Part shown: positions 56,720-64,000 of the stretch, piece after piece | How the letters are laid out: every line of letters begins with the position of its first letter | Position numbering within the stretch: position 1 is the stretch's first letter | NCBI GenBank assembly: GCA_938042245.1 | Contig: CALIRO010000045.1 | Coordinates: 124,001 to 188,000 of the forward strand | Source: an uncultured Thermoguttaceae bacterium | GTDB lineage: Bacteria > Planctomycetota > Planctomycetia > Pirellulales > Thermoguttaceae | Reading direction: 5' to 3' | Length of the DNA stretch: 64,000 bases | Program-made: the position numbers and the translations under genes | The notes under the pieces: generated by a model | Databases searched by the model: none | Seen by the model: only the letters and a program-made list of their open reading frames with translations | What the model was told of the DNA's origin: nothing

Positions 56720-57535
56720 TCAAAGAAGTTGTGCTAGTTCTGCGCTGCGGCGGGCGGCTGCTTCGACGGCCTCCATCAAAGCCGCTCGCACCCCCCCTCG
56801 TTCCAACGCATACAATCCCATAATTGTGGTCCCGCCGGGGCTGGCCACCCGATCTTTTAGCACAGCCGGATGTTCGCCCGTGGTAATGACCATCTGAGCG
56901 GCCCCTAACAACGTATGAGCCGCTAAGCCCAAGGCTACTTGGCGTGGCAGTCCTAAGCGCACGCCTGCATCGGCCAAAGCCTCCAAAATCACAAACCCAT
57001 AAGCGGGCCCAGATCCAGAAAGGCCAGTGATCGCATCCATCCAAGCCTCTTGCACGTGGTAGGTCTTCCCCACCGCGCCAAAAAGCTCCGCCACCAGATG
57101 ACCATCAGGTTCCGTGGCCGTAGGCCCCAAACAATATGCGGAAACCCCCCATCCGACCAAACAGGGGGTATTCGGCATCACCCGCACCAGCCGAATGGCA
57201 GGCCTCAAAGCCTCCTGCAATTTGGCCAAACGAAGCCCTGCTACCACCGAAATGACCAATTGGGAAGGCTGCAGGTGAGCTCGCAATTCCTCCAAAACCC
57301 CCCCAATCTGCTGGGGTTTTACGGCCAACACCAGAACCTCTGCCTGCTCGACCACCTCCTGATTATTAGCGGTCGTGCGCGCCTGGGTGGCTTGGGTGAA
57401 GCGATGGCGGGCCTCTTCGGAAGGATCCGAAGCCAAAATATCCGCTGGCCGCATCAACTGAGTCCGAACCCACCCACACGCTAAGGCCGTGGCCATTTGC
57501 CCGGCCCCGATCAATCCAATTCGATGGGTCTGCAT
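56720..57535 (-). CDS. proC: Pyrroline-5-carboxylate reductase
   Basis: 271 aa from ATG 57535 (the frame is open further). Last step of proline synthesis, NAD(P)H-dependent. N-terminal IGLIGAGQMATAL Rossmann motif; VLAVKPQQI and MPNTPCLVGWGVSAY; C-terminal GSGPAYGFVILEALADAGVRLGLPR and ASPGGTTIMGLYALERGGVRAALMEAV, the ProC signature. Length is normal. Single gene. Confidence 0.94.
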   Translation of the reverse strand: MQTHRIGLIGAGQMATALACGWVRTQLMRPADILASDPSEEARHRFTQATQARTTANNQEVVEQAEVLVLAVKPQQIGGVLEELRAHLQPSQLVISVVAGLRLAKLQEALRPAIRLVRVMPNTPCLVGWGVSAYCLGPTATEPDGHLVAELFGAVGKTYHVQEAWMDAITGLSGSGPAYGFVILEALADAGVRLGLPRQVALGLAAHTLLGAAQMVITTGEHPAVLKDRVASPGGTTIMGLYALERGGVRAALMEAVEAAARRSAELAQLL

Positions 57536-57905
57536 AGCTGTTGGCACTCGGTATCCTAGGATTCGCTTTGCCTGGAAAGCCAAAAACCTAGCAAAACTGT
57601 TTCTTCCCAGACCTCTCAGCGCAGCCGGATTTCGGAGCTAAAAGGCGCTCTCCGGAAGACCTAACCTAGAAAAAGTCTCCCTTGTATCCTAAAAAAGGAG
57701 AGGGAGGTTGTAAAGAACCACACCAAAGAGGGGTGAATGTTAATTCTATAGAGGGGATGAGGTCGGTTCTTTATGGAGATGGGAGAACCTTAGATGGCAC
57801 TCCCCCCACCACAGGGAGAATCTTTTCCAAATCTCTACGCCTGTTTGCTAAAAAGAAACCGCCCATGCCCAGAGGCCTGGCGCTTTGGTGGAGAGACTCC
57901 GCTTA
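57536..57905. other. Intergenic gap between proC and the lipoprotein gene
   Basis: About 370 bases, moderately AT-rich. Short frames only. No repeat copy or clear hairpin seen. Confidence 0.4.
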
Positions 57906-58565
57906 TTACTGCAAAAACGTAGCGTCCTGAGCAAAATCCCGATACGGGTCATAGCCATAGAAATATCGGCCGATGAAGTCGGCTAAATAGGCAATAAACT
58001 CCCGTCGGAATTGGGCCTCCGGTTTCTCCCAGGTGGGGATGCTGTGATTCGGGGGATAGCGGATTTGTGATAAGGTTTTTTCAAAGAGGACTTTTCCTCC
58101 CGCAGTGCAGTCGATGACCTTGACGGTAAGGCTGGCCTGCCCCTGATACAGGGTTTGACTTTGATAAAGATTAAACTCTTCCAGTTCCACCCCCACTACT
58201 ATATCGGCTTGCAGGGCTTTACCGATATCCTGAAACTCCTCCCACTGGTTTTGATCTATCCAATTTTCTACTTTTTGAGAGGAAATGACCTGAATGCGAG
58301 AGATATTCTGTTGCAAACGCGCACTGAGCTGACGTGCTAAATCCCGAGCAGCGGTGCTACTGCGCACCTGCATGGCTGCCATAGGCTGACAGACGACGGC
58401 TACCTTTTTGCCTTTCAGGCCGGTAAATTCTGCTGGTACGTCGGTACCCCGGAGCAGGTAAGCAGCCGTGGTCAAGGCCCCCACGCAGCCGGTCGATAGG
58501 CCCCATAGGAGGGTTCCCCATAAACTTGCCCATTTCCAACAATTTGCCCATTTTTTTCTGCACAT
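57906..58565 (-). CDS. Planctomycete lipoprotein, hypothetical
   Basis: 219 aa. The N-terminal basic stretch, hydrophobic segment (WASLWGTLLWGLSTGC) and lipobox ending in Cys predict a lipoprotein. The mature part has KKVAVVCQPMAAMQ, RDLARQLSARLQQNI and ADIVVGVELEEFNLYQ, a pattern like the small envelope proteins that share the fold of CsgG/TolB N-domains; no known family can be named with confidence. A conserved YGYDPYRDF motif ends the protein. Confidence 0.65.
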   Translation of the reverse strand: MCRKKWANCWKWASLWGTLLWGLSTGCVGALTTAAYLLRGTDVPAEFTGLKGKKVAVVCQPMAAMQVRSSTAARDLARQLSARLQQNISRIQVISSQKVENWIDQNQWEEFQDIGKALQADIVVGVELEEFNLYQSQTLYQGQASLTVKVIDCTAGGKVLFEKTLSQIRYPPNHSIPTWEKPEAQFRREFIAYLADFIGRYFYGYDPYRDFAQDATFLQ

Positions 58566-59655
58566 AAGGACTCGCCTTAAAAAACCTTAAAAATGCCCCC
58601 CTTCCTTTCCTGCTCGAGGGATCAAGCTCAATTTTTAAGATTCCCTTCCGGGTTCTATAAAAAGAGCATGGGAAGCTACCGAAAAACTTTCGCCAAAGCA
58701 AGAGCGGTTTTGATCCGGAAACTTCCCCTCTATCGGGGGGAGAAAAGTCCAAAAGATACTACGCACACTGAGGGAAGACCACCTGTACGAATAAGGACGG
58801 CCATGCTCCTGCTCAAGCTCGGGGGAAAAGGGTTCTATCAGTTCAACCTAAATAAACTCCACTCTTCTTCGGAGAGAAACCTGTAACAGGTCCGATGAAA
58901 CACTCAAAAAGTCTTATACAAAAAGCACAATCAACACCAAAAAGCCCAAATCTCTCACACCAAGCCACCAAGAAGACCCGGAGAGTAAGGGAGTCTGGTG
59001 AGCCTGCATCAATGGCCAACCCCCTTAGCAAAGCACATCCAAACAAAGAGAACGGGGCAAAGAAAACTCAATATAAAAAGCACAAAGAGAACAAGACCAG
59101 GGAATGAAAATGAAAGTTTTTTCTTCGCGTGCTTTGTGTGAAATCTGGATGAATTTTTGGGGGATCTTGGTGGGCAACTCCTGGAGCCGTTTGGCCGTAG
59201 CAACTGGCCCGAATCGGGCAGGATTAGCCCCTTCCAACTTTTTGCCATTCTGAACTTGTACAGCAAGCCGAATACCTCTCCATCGGTGATCCGGGATTGG
59301 CCCCTCCCAACTTTTTGCCATTCTGAGCGGCCCATGTGTGCCCAGGGGATTTCTTTAGCTGGCATAGTACGAGGAGCTTAAAATGGAAGGGTCCTGATTG
59401 ACTGAGGGGCTTTTTCCTGATAAGAGAATAATTTTTAGCGTTTTTGGAATGATTGAAGCCAATAATATACGCAAAATACACAAATTGGACGGAATTCCGG
59501 CCTGTGAACTGTGATGTAAATACTGCCCAAGATACATATCTCAGGAACCAAGGTGTTTGGTTCTATCCAGATAGAGCTAGATTCGTAAAATGTGGTTGAA
59601 GTGGATGGAGGTTAAAAGGAATGATTCCGACTTGCTCTTGTTAAGGAGTGAAATA
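58566..59655. other. Intergenic region of about 1.1 kb with a direct repeat
   Basis: The middle (58890-59110) is low in complexity and A-rich, with repeated AAAAAGCACAA-like stretches and, nearby, TTCTTCGCGTGCTTTGTGTG, resembling the CTTCGCG-type tail repeats often seen after genes. A 33-bp sequence occurs twice, at 59221-59253 and 59294-59326, with 2 differences. No gene can be supported. Confidence 0.55.
59221..59326. repeat. Direct repeat of 33 bp, two copies 73 bp apart
   Basis: Both copies begin GGATT.GCCCCT.CC and run through AACTTTTTGCCATTCTGA; 31 of 33 positions are identical. Origin unknown, perhaps a local duplication in a decaying gene. Confidence 0.7.
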
Positions 59656-59841
59656 ATGGGTATTTGCGAACGCAAGAAAGAACTTCGTCGCCGACGCCAT
59701 CGGAGGGAAAAAATCCGTAAATGGGCGCGCCGATTAGCAACCGCTACCCCTTCCGAAAAAGCCCTGATCGCTCAAAAAATTCGGGCTTTAACGCCTGGGT
59801 ATCTCCAGGTGCTGAAAAACCTCGGGCTGGAGGCACGCTAA
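59656..59841 (+). CDS. Small basic protein, DUF6800-like
   Basis: 61 aa from ATG 59656 with AAGGAG upstream. It begins MGICERKKELRRRRHRREKIRK and continues with TATPSEKALIAQKIRALTPG. This basic N-terminus plus the SEKA.IA.KIR.LTPG block matches my memory of DUF6800, a short family seen in Planctomycetota. Very basic; RNA or ribosome binding would be a reasonable guess, nothing more. The frame extends 22 codons upstream but without an initiation signal. Confidence 0.7.
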   Translation: MGICERKKELRRRRHRREKIRKWARRLATATPSEKALIAQKIRALTPGYLQVLKNLGLEAR

Positions 59842-59966
59842 AGCCGACGCCGAGCTGGGCCCGAAATAATTCCCCCTTCTTCTTCCCATCCAACGAGAAA
59901 ATCTACCAGCACCCCCCGAAAAGGACATTCGCCAGACCAGCTAGGGGGGTATTTTGAAAAAGTTTT

Positions 59967-60509
59967 TTACTCGAAATGACCAGGTAGATCAGGCCAGATT
60001 TGGCCGGTCGGTTCATGATATAGCCAGCCGCCCACCCCACTGGGCTTCGTCGGAGGATTGGTAGGCGTAGCAGTAACCGTATTAATCCCGGTATAGGGAT
60101 TGGGGGGAATTCCCCCGGGCAGATAGGGGCCATAGGGATAATCTCGGCCTGCAGGCCCTGGCTCACCTTGGGCATTGGTCGGTTCGGTCAGTTGGGGCAG
60201 CCGCCCTTCGAATAAAACGGGGAATTTTCCTCCATGCTCCATTCGATACCGCTGGATTTGCGTGCGGAGGGTATATAAGGTTTGTTGCAAGGCCGTGGCT
60301 TTGGTTTGCTGAGCGAGGTTCCAGACCCAGGGGTAGCTCAGTCCGGAAGCAATCGCCCAAATGGCGATAACCAAACTGGCATCCAAAACGCTGAAGCCTC
60401 CTTGACGATACCGGAAGCATAGGAGGATATATCCGCCGGTGGCCAGTGCACCCAGGGCGATGGCGACCAGGAGTGGTTCTCCTTCGATTTTCGTCAGAGC
60501 GTCTGACAT
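59967..60509 (-). CDS. Pseudopilin (GspG)-like protein with extra N-terminal membrane segment
   Basis: 180 aa. The middle to C-terminal half resembles a type II pseudopilin: a helix TLYTLRTQIQRYRMEHGGKFP, then YGPYLPGGIPPNPYTG and GWLYHEPTGQIWPDLPGH. The membrane helix before it reads GGFSVLDASLVIAIWAIASG, like a prepilin GFxxxE start but with Asp in place of the +5 Glu. Unusually, another hydrophobic segment (VAIALGALATGGYILLCF) precedes it, so the usual short leader is replaced by a full membrane helix. Thus it may not be processed by prepilin peptidase. Role uncertain. Confidence 0.65.
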   Translation of the reverse strand: MSDALTKIEGEPLLVAIALGALATGGYILLCFRYRQGGFSVLDASLVIAIWAIASGLSYPWVWNLAQQTKATALQQTLYTLRTQIQRYRMEHGGKFPVLFEGRLPQLTEPTNAQGEPGPAGRDYPYGPYLPGGIPPNPYTGINTVTATPTNPPTKPSGVGGWLYHEPTGQIWPDLPGHFE

Positions 60510-60863
60510 TGTCGGATTCTCTTAAACCCCCATTTAGAGGTACAAAATTGCCTCCTGCCAGCCCCAGGGGAAATACGAATACGCCACCCGCTCCTACTAT
60601 TACCGCCCACTCTGCTCCACTTTAACTCTAGGGCATAGCCAAGGGAAAAGCATTCTGTTTCCTGGAAATTTCCGAGCATCCCACTAATTATCAGTAAATT
60701 GATCAAATTAAATATCTTTCAAAATTAAAAACATAAACATCCTTCCGGATGAGAACAGAGGGTGCCTCAAAGGGTGGGCCCTCAAGAGGTGAGATTGTTT
60801 ATCCTCTCTTGCCCCCTATTTAGAAGAAATCTTATCCCCCTGTTAGATCGAGAAAGGCCTTGC
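60510..60863. other. AT-rich divergent upstream region
   Basis: About 350 bases between the divergently transcribed pseudopilin-like and Nramp-like genes; 60690-60745 is very AT-rich and probably holds promoters. The Nramp frame is open from 60762, but initiation is taken at 60864. No other gene recognised. Confidence 0.45.
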
Positions 60864-62516
60864 ATGAAGGAACCTTCGGCTCCTCTGCCTCTTGGCAATC
60901 TAGCTAAGACATCCCTTTCTGGAGCGCAGCCCGATATAGAGGCACCGCCTACGGACATATTGGGGATTTTAGGCCGTCTGGGGCCAGGTCTGATTATCGC
61001 TGCTGCCATTGTAGGGTCTGGAGAATTGATTCTTACCCCTAAAACGGGTGCGCAGGCTGGGTTCAGTTTGCTTTGGCTGATCATTCTCGGCTGTGTGATC
61101 AAAGTGTTTGTGCAGGTGGAATTTGGTCGGTATGCCATCTCTTCCGGGCAGGCTACGATGGATGCATTGCAGGAAGTGCCTGGGCCTCGTCTTTTTGGGA
61201 CGCGGTGGATTTTGTGGTATTGGCTGGTGATGTTTACGGTAAGCATAGCTCAGTTGGGGGGGATTGTGCATGGAGTGGGCCAATCCTTGGCCATTAGCTT
61301 GCCGATTACTGGCGATTTCAAGCGTCTTTTAGAAGAGCAGATTGCTTGGGACCAAGCTGCCTGGGAGCATTTACAGCAGTTGCCGGAGGCCGAAAAACAG
61401 GCCTTAACCAGCCAAGACCGAGCGGTTCGTCAATCGGCCCGAGAGCGAATCCAGCGTTATTTGGAACAGCGTATTGGCTTTGGCCGTCCGAAGGGGCAGG
61501 ATCGGCCCACTCAGGATGATCTTCTGTGGGCCGGGTTAGTTACCTTAGTGACGATTGTTCTTTTAGTGGCTGGACGATATGGGATGGTGCAAAATGTGTC
61601 GGCTTTTTTGGTTGCTGGATTTACCGGGGTGACCATTTTTTGCGTGGTGGCGTTGCAGCGGACGGAGTATGCGATCCGGTGGACCGATTTGCTCGAAGGA
61701 TTCAAAGGGCGCAGTCCGCGTTGGGAGGAGCTGGCTCATTCGCTGATGGCCCTTTTGCGAAGCGAACCGAAAAATGCGGTAGCCACTGCGCTGGCCACCT
61801 TCGGCATTATTGGGGTGGGTGCCAACGAACTGATTGCGTATCCGTACTGGTGTCTGGAGAAGGGGTATGCACGGTGGACGGGGCCTCGGCAGCCGGGGGC
61901 CGCTTGGGCCGATCGCGCTCGGGGTTGGATGCGGGTGATGCGGTGGGATGCATTGACATCCATGGTAATATATACATTTGCAACAGTGGCCTTTTATATC
62001 CTTGGAGCGGCGGTCCTTTACCCAGAAGGTCTGGACCCCGAAGGAAACCAAATGGTCTATGCCCTGAGCCAACCATATGTGAAAGTCTTCGGCCGCTGGG
62101 CGCACTGGGTGTTTCTGTTCGGCGCTTTTGCGGTGTTGTATTCCACTTTTTTTGTAGCTAATGCGAGCCATGCCTTGGTGGCCACAGATGCGGTGAAGGT
62201 ATTCGGTTTGGGTGCTCGAAAGCCGGAGACGCGCCGACGCTGGCGGAAAGGTTTCTGTGTATTTTTGCCTACTCTGGCCTTGGTATTTTGCTTGTGCCTT
62301 CGGCGTCCGGAAAAACTGATCTTGGCAAGCGGGGTAATGCAGGGGATCATGTTGCCCATGTTGGCCGGTGCCACGTTGTATTATCGGTATCGCCGGTGCG
62401 ACCAACGGATTCGGCCTAGCCCGGTGTGGGACCTCTTTCTTTGGTTGTCCGCTCTGGGGATGTTGGTCTCCGGCCTATGGACCGCCTGGAATGAACTATC
62501 GCCGATCTTTCGATAA
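60864..62516 (+). CDS. Nramp-fold transporter lacking the usual metal motifs
   Basis: 550 aa from ATG 60864, about 11 hydrophobic segments. Start of the fold: ILGRLGPGLIIAAAIVGSGEL, equivalent to Nramp helix 1. The canonical DPGN motif, whose Asp and Asn bind Mn2+/Fe2+, reads GSGEL instead. Helix 6, where MPH supplies a Met ligand, reads VGANELIAYPYW. A loop of about 90 aa between helices 4 and 5 contains many charged residues. It is thus a member of the wider Nramp-related transporter group with a different, unknown substrate. Shares no operon with neighbours. Confidence 0.8.
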   Translation: MKEPSAPLPLGNLAKTSLSGAQPDIEAPPTDILGILGRLGPGLIIAAAIVGSGELILTPKTGAQAGFSLLWLIILGCVIKVFVQVEFGRYAISSGQATMDALQEVPGPRLFGTRWILWYWLVMFTVSIAQLGGIVHGVGQSLAISLPITGDFKRLLEEQIAWDQAAWEHLQQLPEAEKQALTSQDRAVRQSARERIQRYLEQRIGFGRPKGQDRPTQDDLLWAGLVTLVTIVLLVAGRYGMVQNVSAFLVAGFTGVTIFCVVALQRTEYAIRWTDLLEGFKGRSPRWEELAHSLMALLRSEPKNAVATALATFGIIGVGANELIAYPYWCLEKGYARWTGPRQPGAAWADRARGWMRVMRWDALTSMVIYTFATVAFYILGAAVLYPEGLDPEGNQMVYALSQPYVKVFGRWAHWVFLFGAFAVLYSTFFVANASHALVATDAVKVFGLGARKPETRRRWRKGFCVFLPTLALVFCLCLRRPEKLILASGVMQGIMLPMLAGATLYYRYRRCDQRIRPSPVWDLFLWLSALGMLVSGLWTAWNELSPIFR

Positions 62517-62825
62517 AGGAATATTTCTACGGAATGGCAAAGGCCCTGCTCTGCCCTGGCCGAAAAGGCTGAAGGTGAGAAGGACCATCCATGGCGTCCC
62601 TCAGAAAGCAGGGAGCCAGGCTATCATGAACAGGCTACCTTGGCACGGTCGGGAGCTTCCGGAAAAACACGTAGCAGCTTCAAAGCGGCCTGGACTCCCG
62701 CCTGCCTGGGAAGGTCCACTCATATCCTTGGACCAACTGTTTAACTCTTTGCGTCTTAGTGTGCCGGGTCTTCTTTGGGTGAGGCAATCCAATCCCTGGA
62801 CTGCCGGTTATGAGAAAATGACCCC
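62517..62825. other. Gap between convergent Nramp-like and BASS genes
   Basis: About 310 bases. A 153-codon frame crosses it, but it is mostly a shadow of the Nramp gene and has no initiation signal. Nothing recognised. Confidence 0.4.
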
Positions 62826-63827
62826 CTAGGGTCTTGCGTTGCCGGAAGCAGAGGGTGTGGATCCAAGCACAGAAAGGGTATTCGGCGGGGAAGTCGGCTC
62901 TGGGGTCGGCAACCATCGCCATAGGCCGGCAAGCAGGCTGCCTAAGACCGAATGGCAAGTAGCCGAGATCGCACACGGCAGAGCTGCTGAAGGCATTTGC
63001 GGGAAATGCCTTTTAGCCAGGGTGGCCCCCAAGCCAGAATTCTGCATCCCCACTTCGATAGAAATGGTCCGGCAATCCCGGCGGCTAAATCTGAGCAGCC
63101 AGGCAAACCCATACCCCAAGAAAAATCCCCCTCCATGAAGCAATAGTACCGCCAGCAAGATCTTGATCCCAGATTGCTTCAGCTCCTCAGCACTAGTGCC
63201 AATAATGCTGGCACAAATCAGCACAATGACCACCACGGAGATGAGCGGTGCGATTGGCAACACCAGTTTCACCAGTCGGGGGGTAAGGTGATGCAAGCTG
63301 AGGCCCAAAACCAATGGGGCCAATACAATTTGCAGGGTACTGAGAAACATCTCCCAAGCAGGCACCGGCACATAGGCTCCCGCCAGCCAATCGGTCAACA
63401 GGGGAGTCATCCCAATGGCCCCAAAGGTGGAACACATGGTCATCAGGACGGAAAGTGGGACATTGGCCCCGGCCAGATAGGTTACCACGTTGGAGGCGGT
63501 GCCGCCTGGACAGCAAGAGACCAAAATCAATCCAACCGCTAGCGGCGTCTGGAGTTCAAAAAGCCGAGCCAGGCTCCAGCCTAGCAGCGGCATAATGCTG
63601 TATTGAGCCACAAACCCGACCCCCACTGCCCAGGGGGTTCGCAGGACCGCCTTGAAATCTTCCAGGCTCAGGGTAATGCCCATGCCGAGCATGATGACCC
63701 CCAAGCCCCAGGTAATCCAAGGCCCGGTGAACCAGCTAAACCAACTGGGCCGAACCAACGCCATCGCCCCGCCCGCCAAAACCCAAACCGGAAATAGATT
63801 CGTCAGCAGAGCAATAAACCGTTTCAT
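62826..63827 (-). CDS. Bile acid:sodium symporter family (BASS) protein
   Basis: About 333 aa from ATG 63827 (frame open to 63905). Nine to ten hydrophobic segments. Conserved pieces: WGLGVIMLGMGITL, CCPGGTASNVVTYLAGANVPLSV (helix 4b crossing, sodium site) and EVGMQNSGLGATLA (helix 9 crossing). These are the hallmarks of the BASS fold, sodium-coupled import of organic anions. The substrate of bacterial members of this kind is seldom known. The C-terminal 30 aa are a low-complexity Pro/Ser tail. Confidence 0.9.
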   Translation of the reverse strand: MKRFIALLTNLFPVWVLAGGAMALVRPSWFSWFTGPWITWGLGVIMLGMGITLSLEDFKAVLRTPWAVGVGFVAQYSIMPLLGWSLARLFELQTPLAVGLILVSCCPGGTASNVVTYLAGANVPLSVLMTMCSTFGAIGMTPLLTDWLAGAYVPVPAWEMFLSTLQIVLAPLVLGLSLHHLTPRLVKLVLPIAPLISVVVIVLICASIIGTSAEELKQSGIKILLAVLLLHGGGFFLGYGFAWLLRFSRRDCRTISIEVGMQNSGLGATLAKRHFPQMPSAALPCAISATCHSVLGSLLAGLWRWLPTPEPTSPPNTLSVLGSTPSASGNARP

Positions 63828-63934
63828 AGGCAGATCGGATAATGAAAAGATGTCCAGGGAAAATCCTCCCTGGCCAAAAGCCACCAGGCCTACGAATCGA
63901 GGCACCTGGCAGGGGAGCTTAGGGGACGCTGGTC

Positions 63935-64000
63935 TTATCCGCGGCGAGGTTTGAGGATGATGGTGGCCAAGGGCGGCAGGATCAGTTGGAGGGAGGCGGG
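63935..64000 (-). CDS. glgB: C-terminal end of probable 1,4-alpha-glucan branching enzyme (partial)
   Basis: Only the last 21 codons lie in the window; the rest is beyond the right edge. The end LQLILPPLATIILKPRRG matches the final strand of the C-terminal beta domain of GlgB-type glycogen branching enzymes (LPPLATxxLKP). It could belong to another alpha-amylase-family enzyme. Stop TAA at 63937-63935. Confidence 0.55.
   Translation of the reverse strand, partial: PASLQLILPPLATIILKPRRG

Noticed and set aside
61563-62405. 280-codon frame on the minus strand
   Set aside because: Antisense to the Nramp-fold gene, with no initiation signal or protein features.
1-64000. CRISPR array, prophage, integrase or restriction system
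   Set aside because: No regularly spaced repeats, cas, phage or integrase proteins were seen; the regular repeats found are the dispersed families and short tandem or direct repeats described.

Overview
The window looks like a chromosomal segment of a member of the Planctomycetota, probably of the Pirellulales/Thermogutta type (inference from gene content only; no rRNA is present). The evidence is a DUF1559 prepilin-like gene, a VPEP-type PEP-CTERM tail, two Gfo/Idh/MocA oxidoreductases (one with a Tat signal), a VIT-VWA surface protein, small planctomycete families (DUF2617- and DUF6800-like), a REC-HATPase response regulator, an EfpL-type elongation factor and a futalosine-pathway MqnD-like protein. 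Base composition is moderately GC-rich with several AT-rich gaps. No tRNA, rRNA, CRISPR array, transposase or prophage was found.

Layout. 1-10 kb: CPBP protease, DUF2617 protein, hisF, a secreted protein, a primary-type sigma factor, a 1-kb AT-rich gap, YqgE/AlgH and a GH13_18 sugar phosphorylase. 10-20 kb: oxidoreductase, DUF2231 membrane protein with an EKP-rich tail, PflX-like radical SAM protein, membrane protein, a divergent acpS, Tat oxidoreductase, a PEP-CTERM fragment, a DUF1559 gene broken by one in-frame TAA, and a lipoprotein. 20-30 kb: a three-gene surface/lipoprotein operon ending at a clear terminator, a PcrA/UvrD helicase, an enlarged RNase HII relative and a secreted protein. 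30-39 kb: an exbB-exbD-exbD operon, a zinc alcohol dehydrogenase, the VIT-VWA protein and tilS. 39-47 kb: a CHASE/PAS/HisKA/REC/HPt hybrid kinase followed by a REC-HATPase regulator, then rlmN and a C-methyltransferase-type protein. 47-56 kb: fliD, fliS, mqnD-like, an HTH regulator, xseA and efpL. 56-64 kb: proC, a lipoprotein, a small basic protein, a pseudopilin-like protein, an Nramp relative, a BASS symporter and the last codons of a probable glgB.

The most notable structure is in the gaps. Two families of short non-coding elements with terminal inverted repeats are dispersed here: one of about 160 bp in six copies, with ends TTCAGCCGAATG / CATTCGGCTGAA and a conserved internal hairpin, and one of about 189 bp in three copies, with ends GGAAGCTCTG / CAGAGCTTCC. 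Both look like non-autonomous (MITE-like) elements, and the first may also act as a structured RNA or a 3'-end element. Other points worth attention are the DUF1559 gene with a single in-frame stop, an AcpS-like protein lacking the usual metal-ligand glutamate and histidine, a HisF with a variant active-site loop, and an Nramp-fold transporter lacking the metal-binding motifs.

Most genes are single transcription units or short runs. Clear co-operating sets are exbB/exbD/exbD (energised envelope transport), the surface-protein operon at 21.4-24.9 kb, the hybrid kinase plus REC-HATPase pair (phosphorelay to a probable partner-switch kinase), and fliD-fliS (filament cap and flagellin chaperone).
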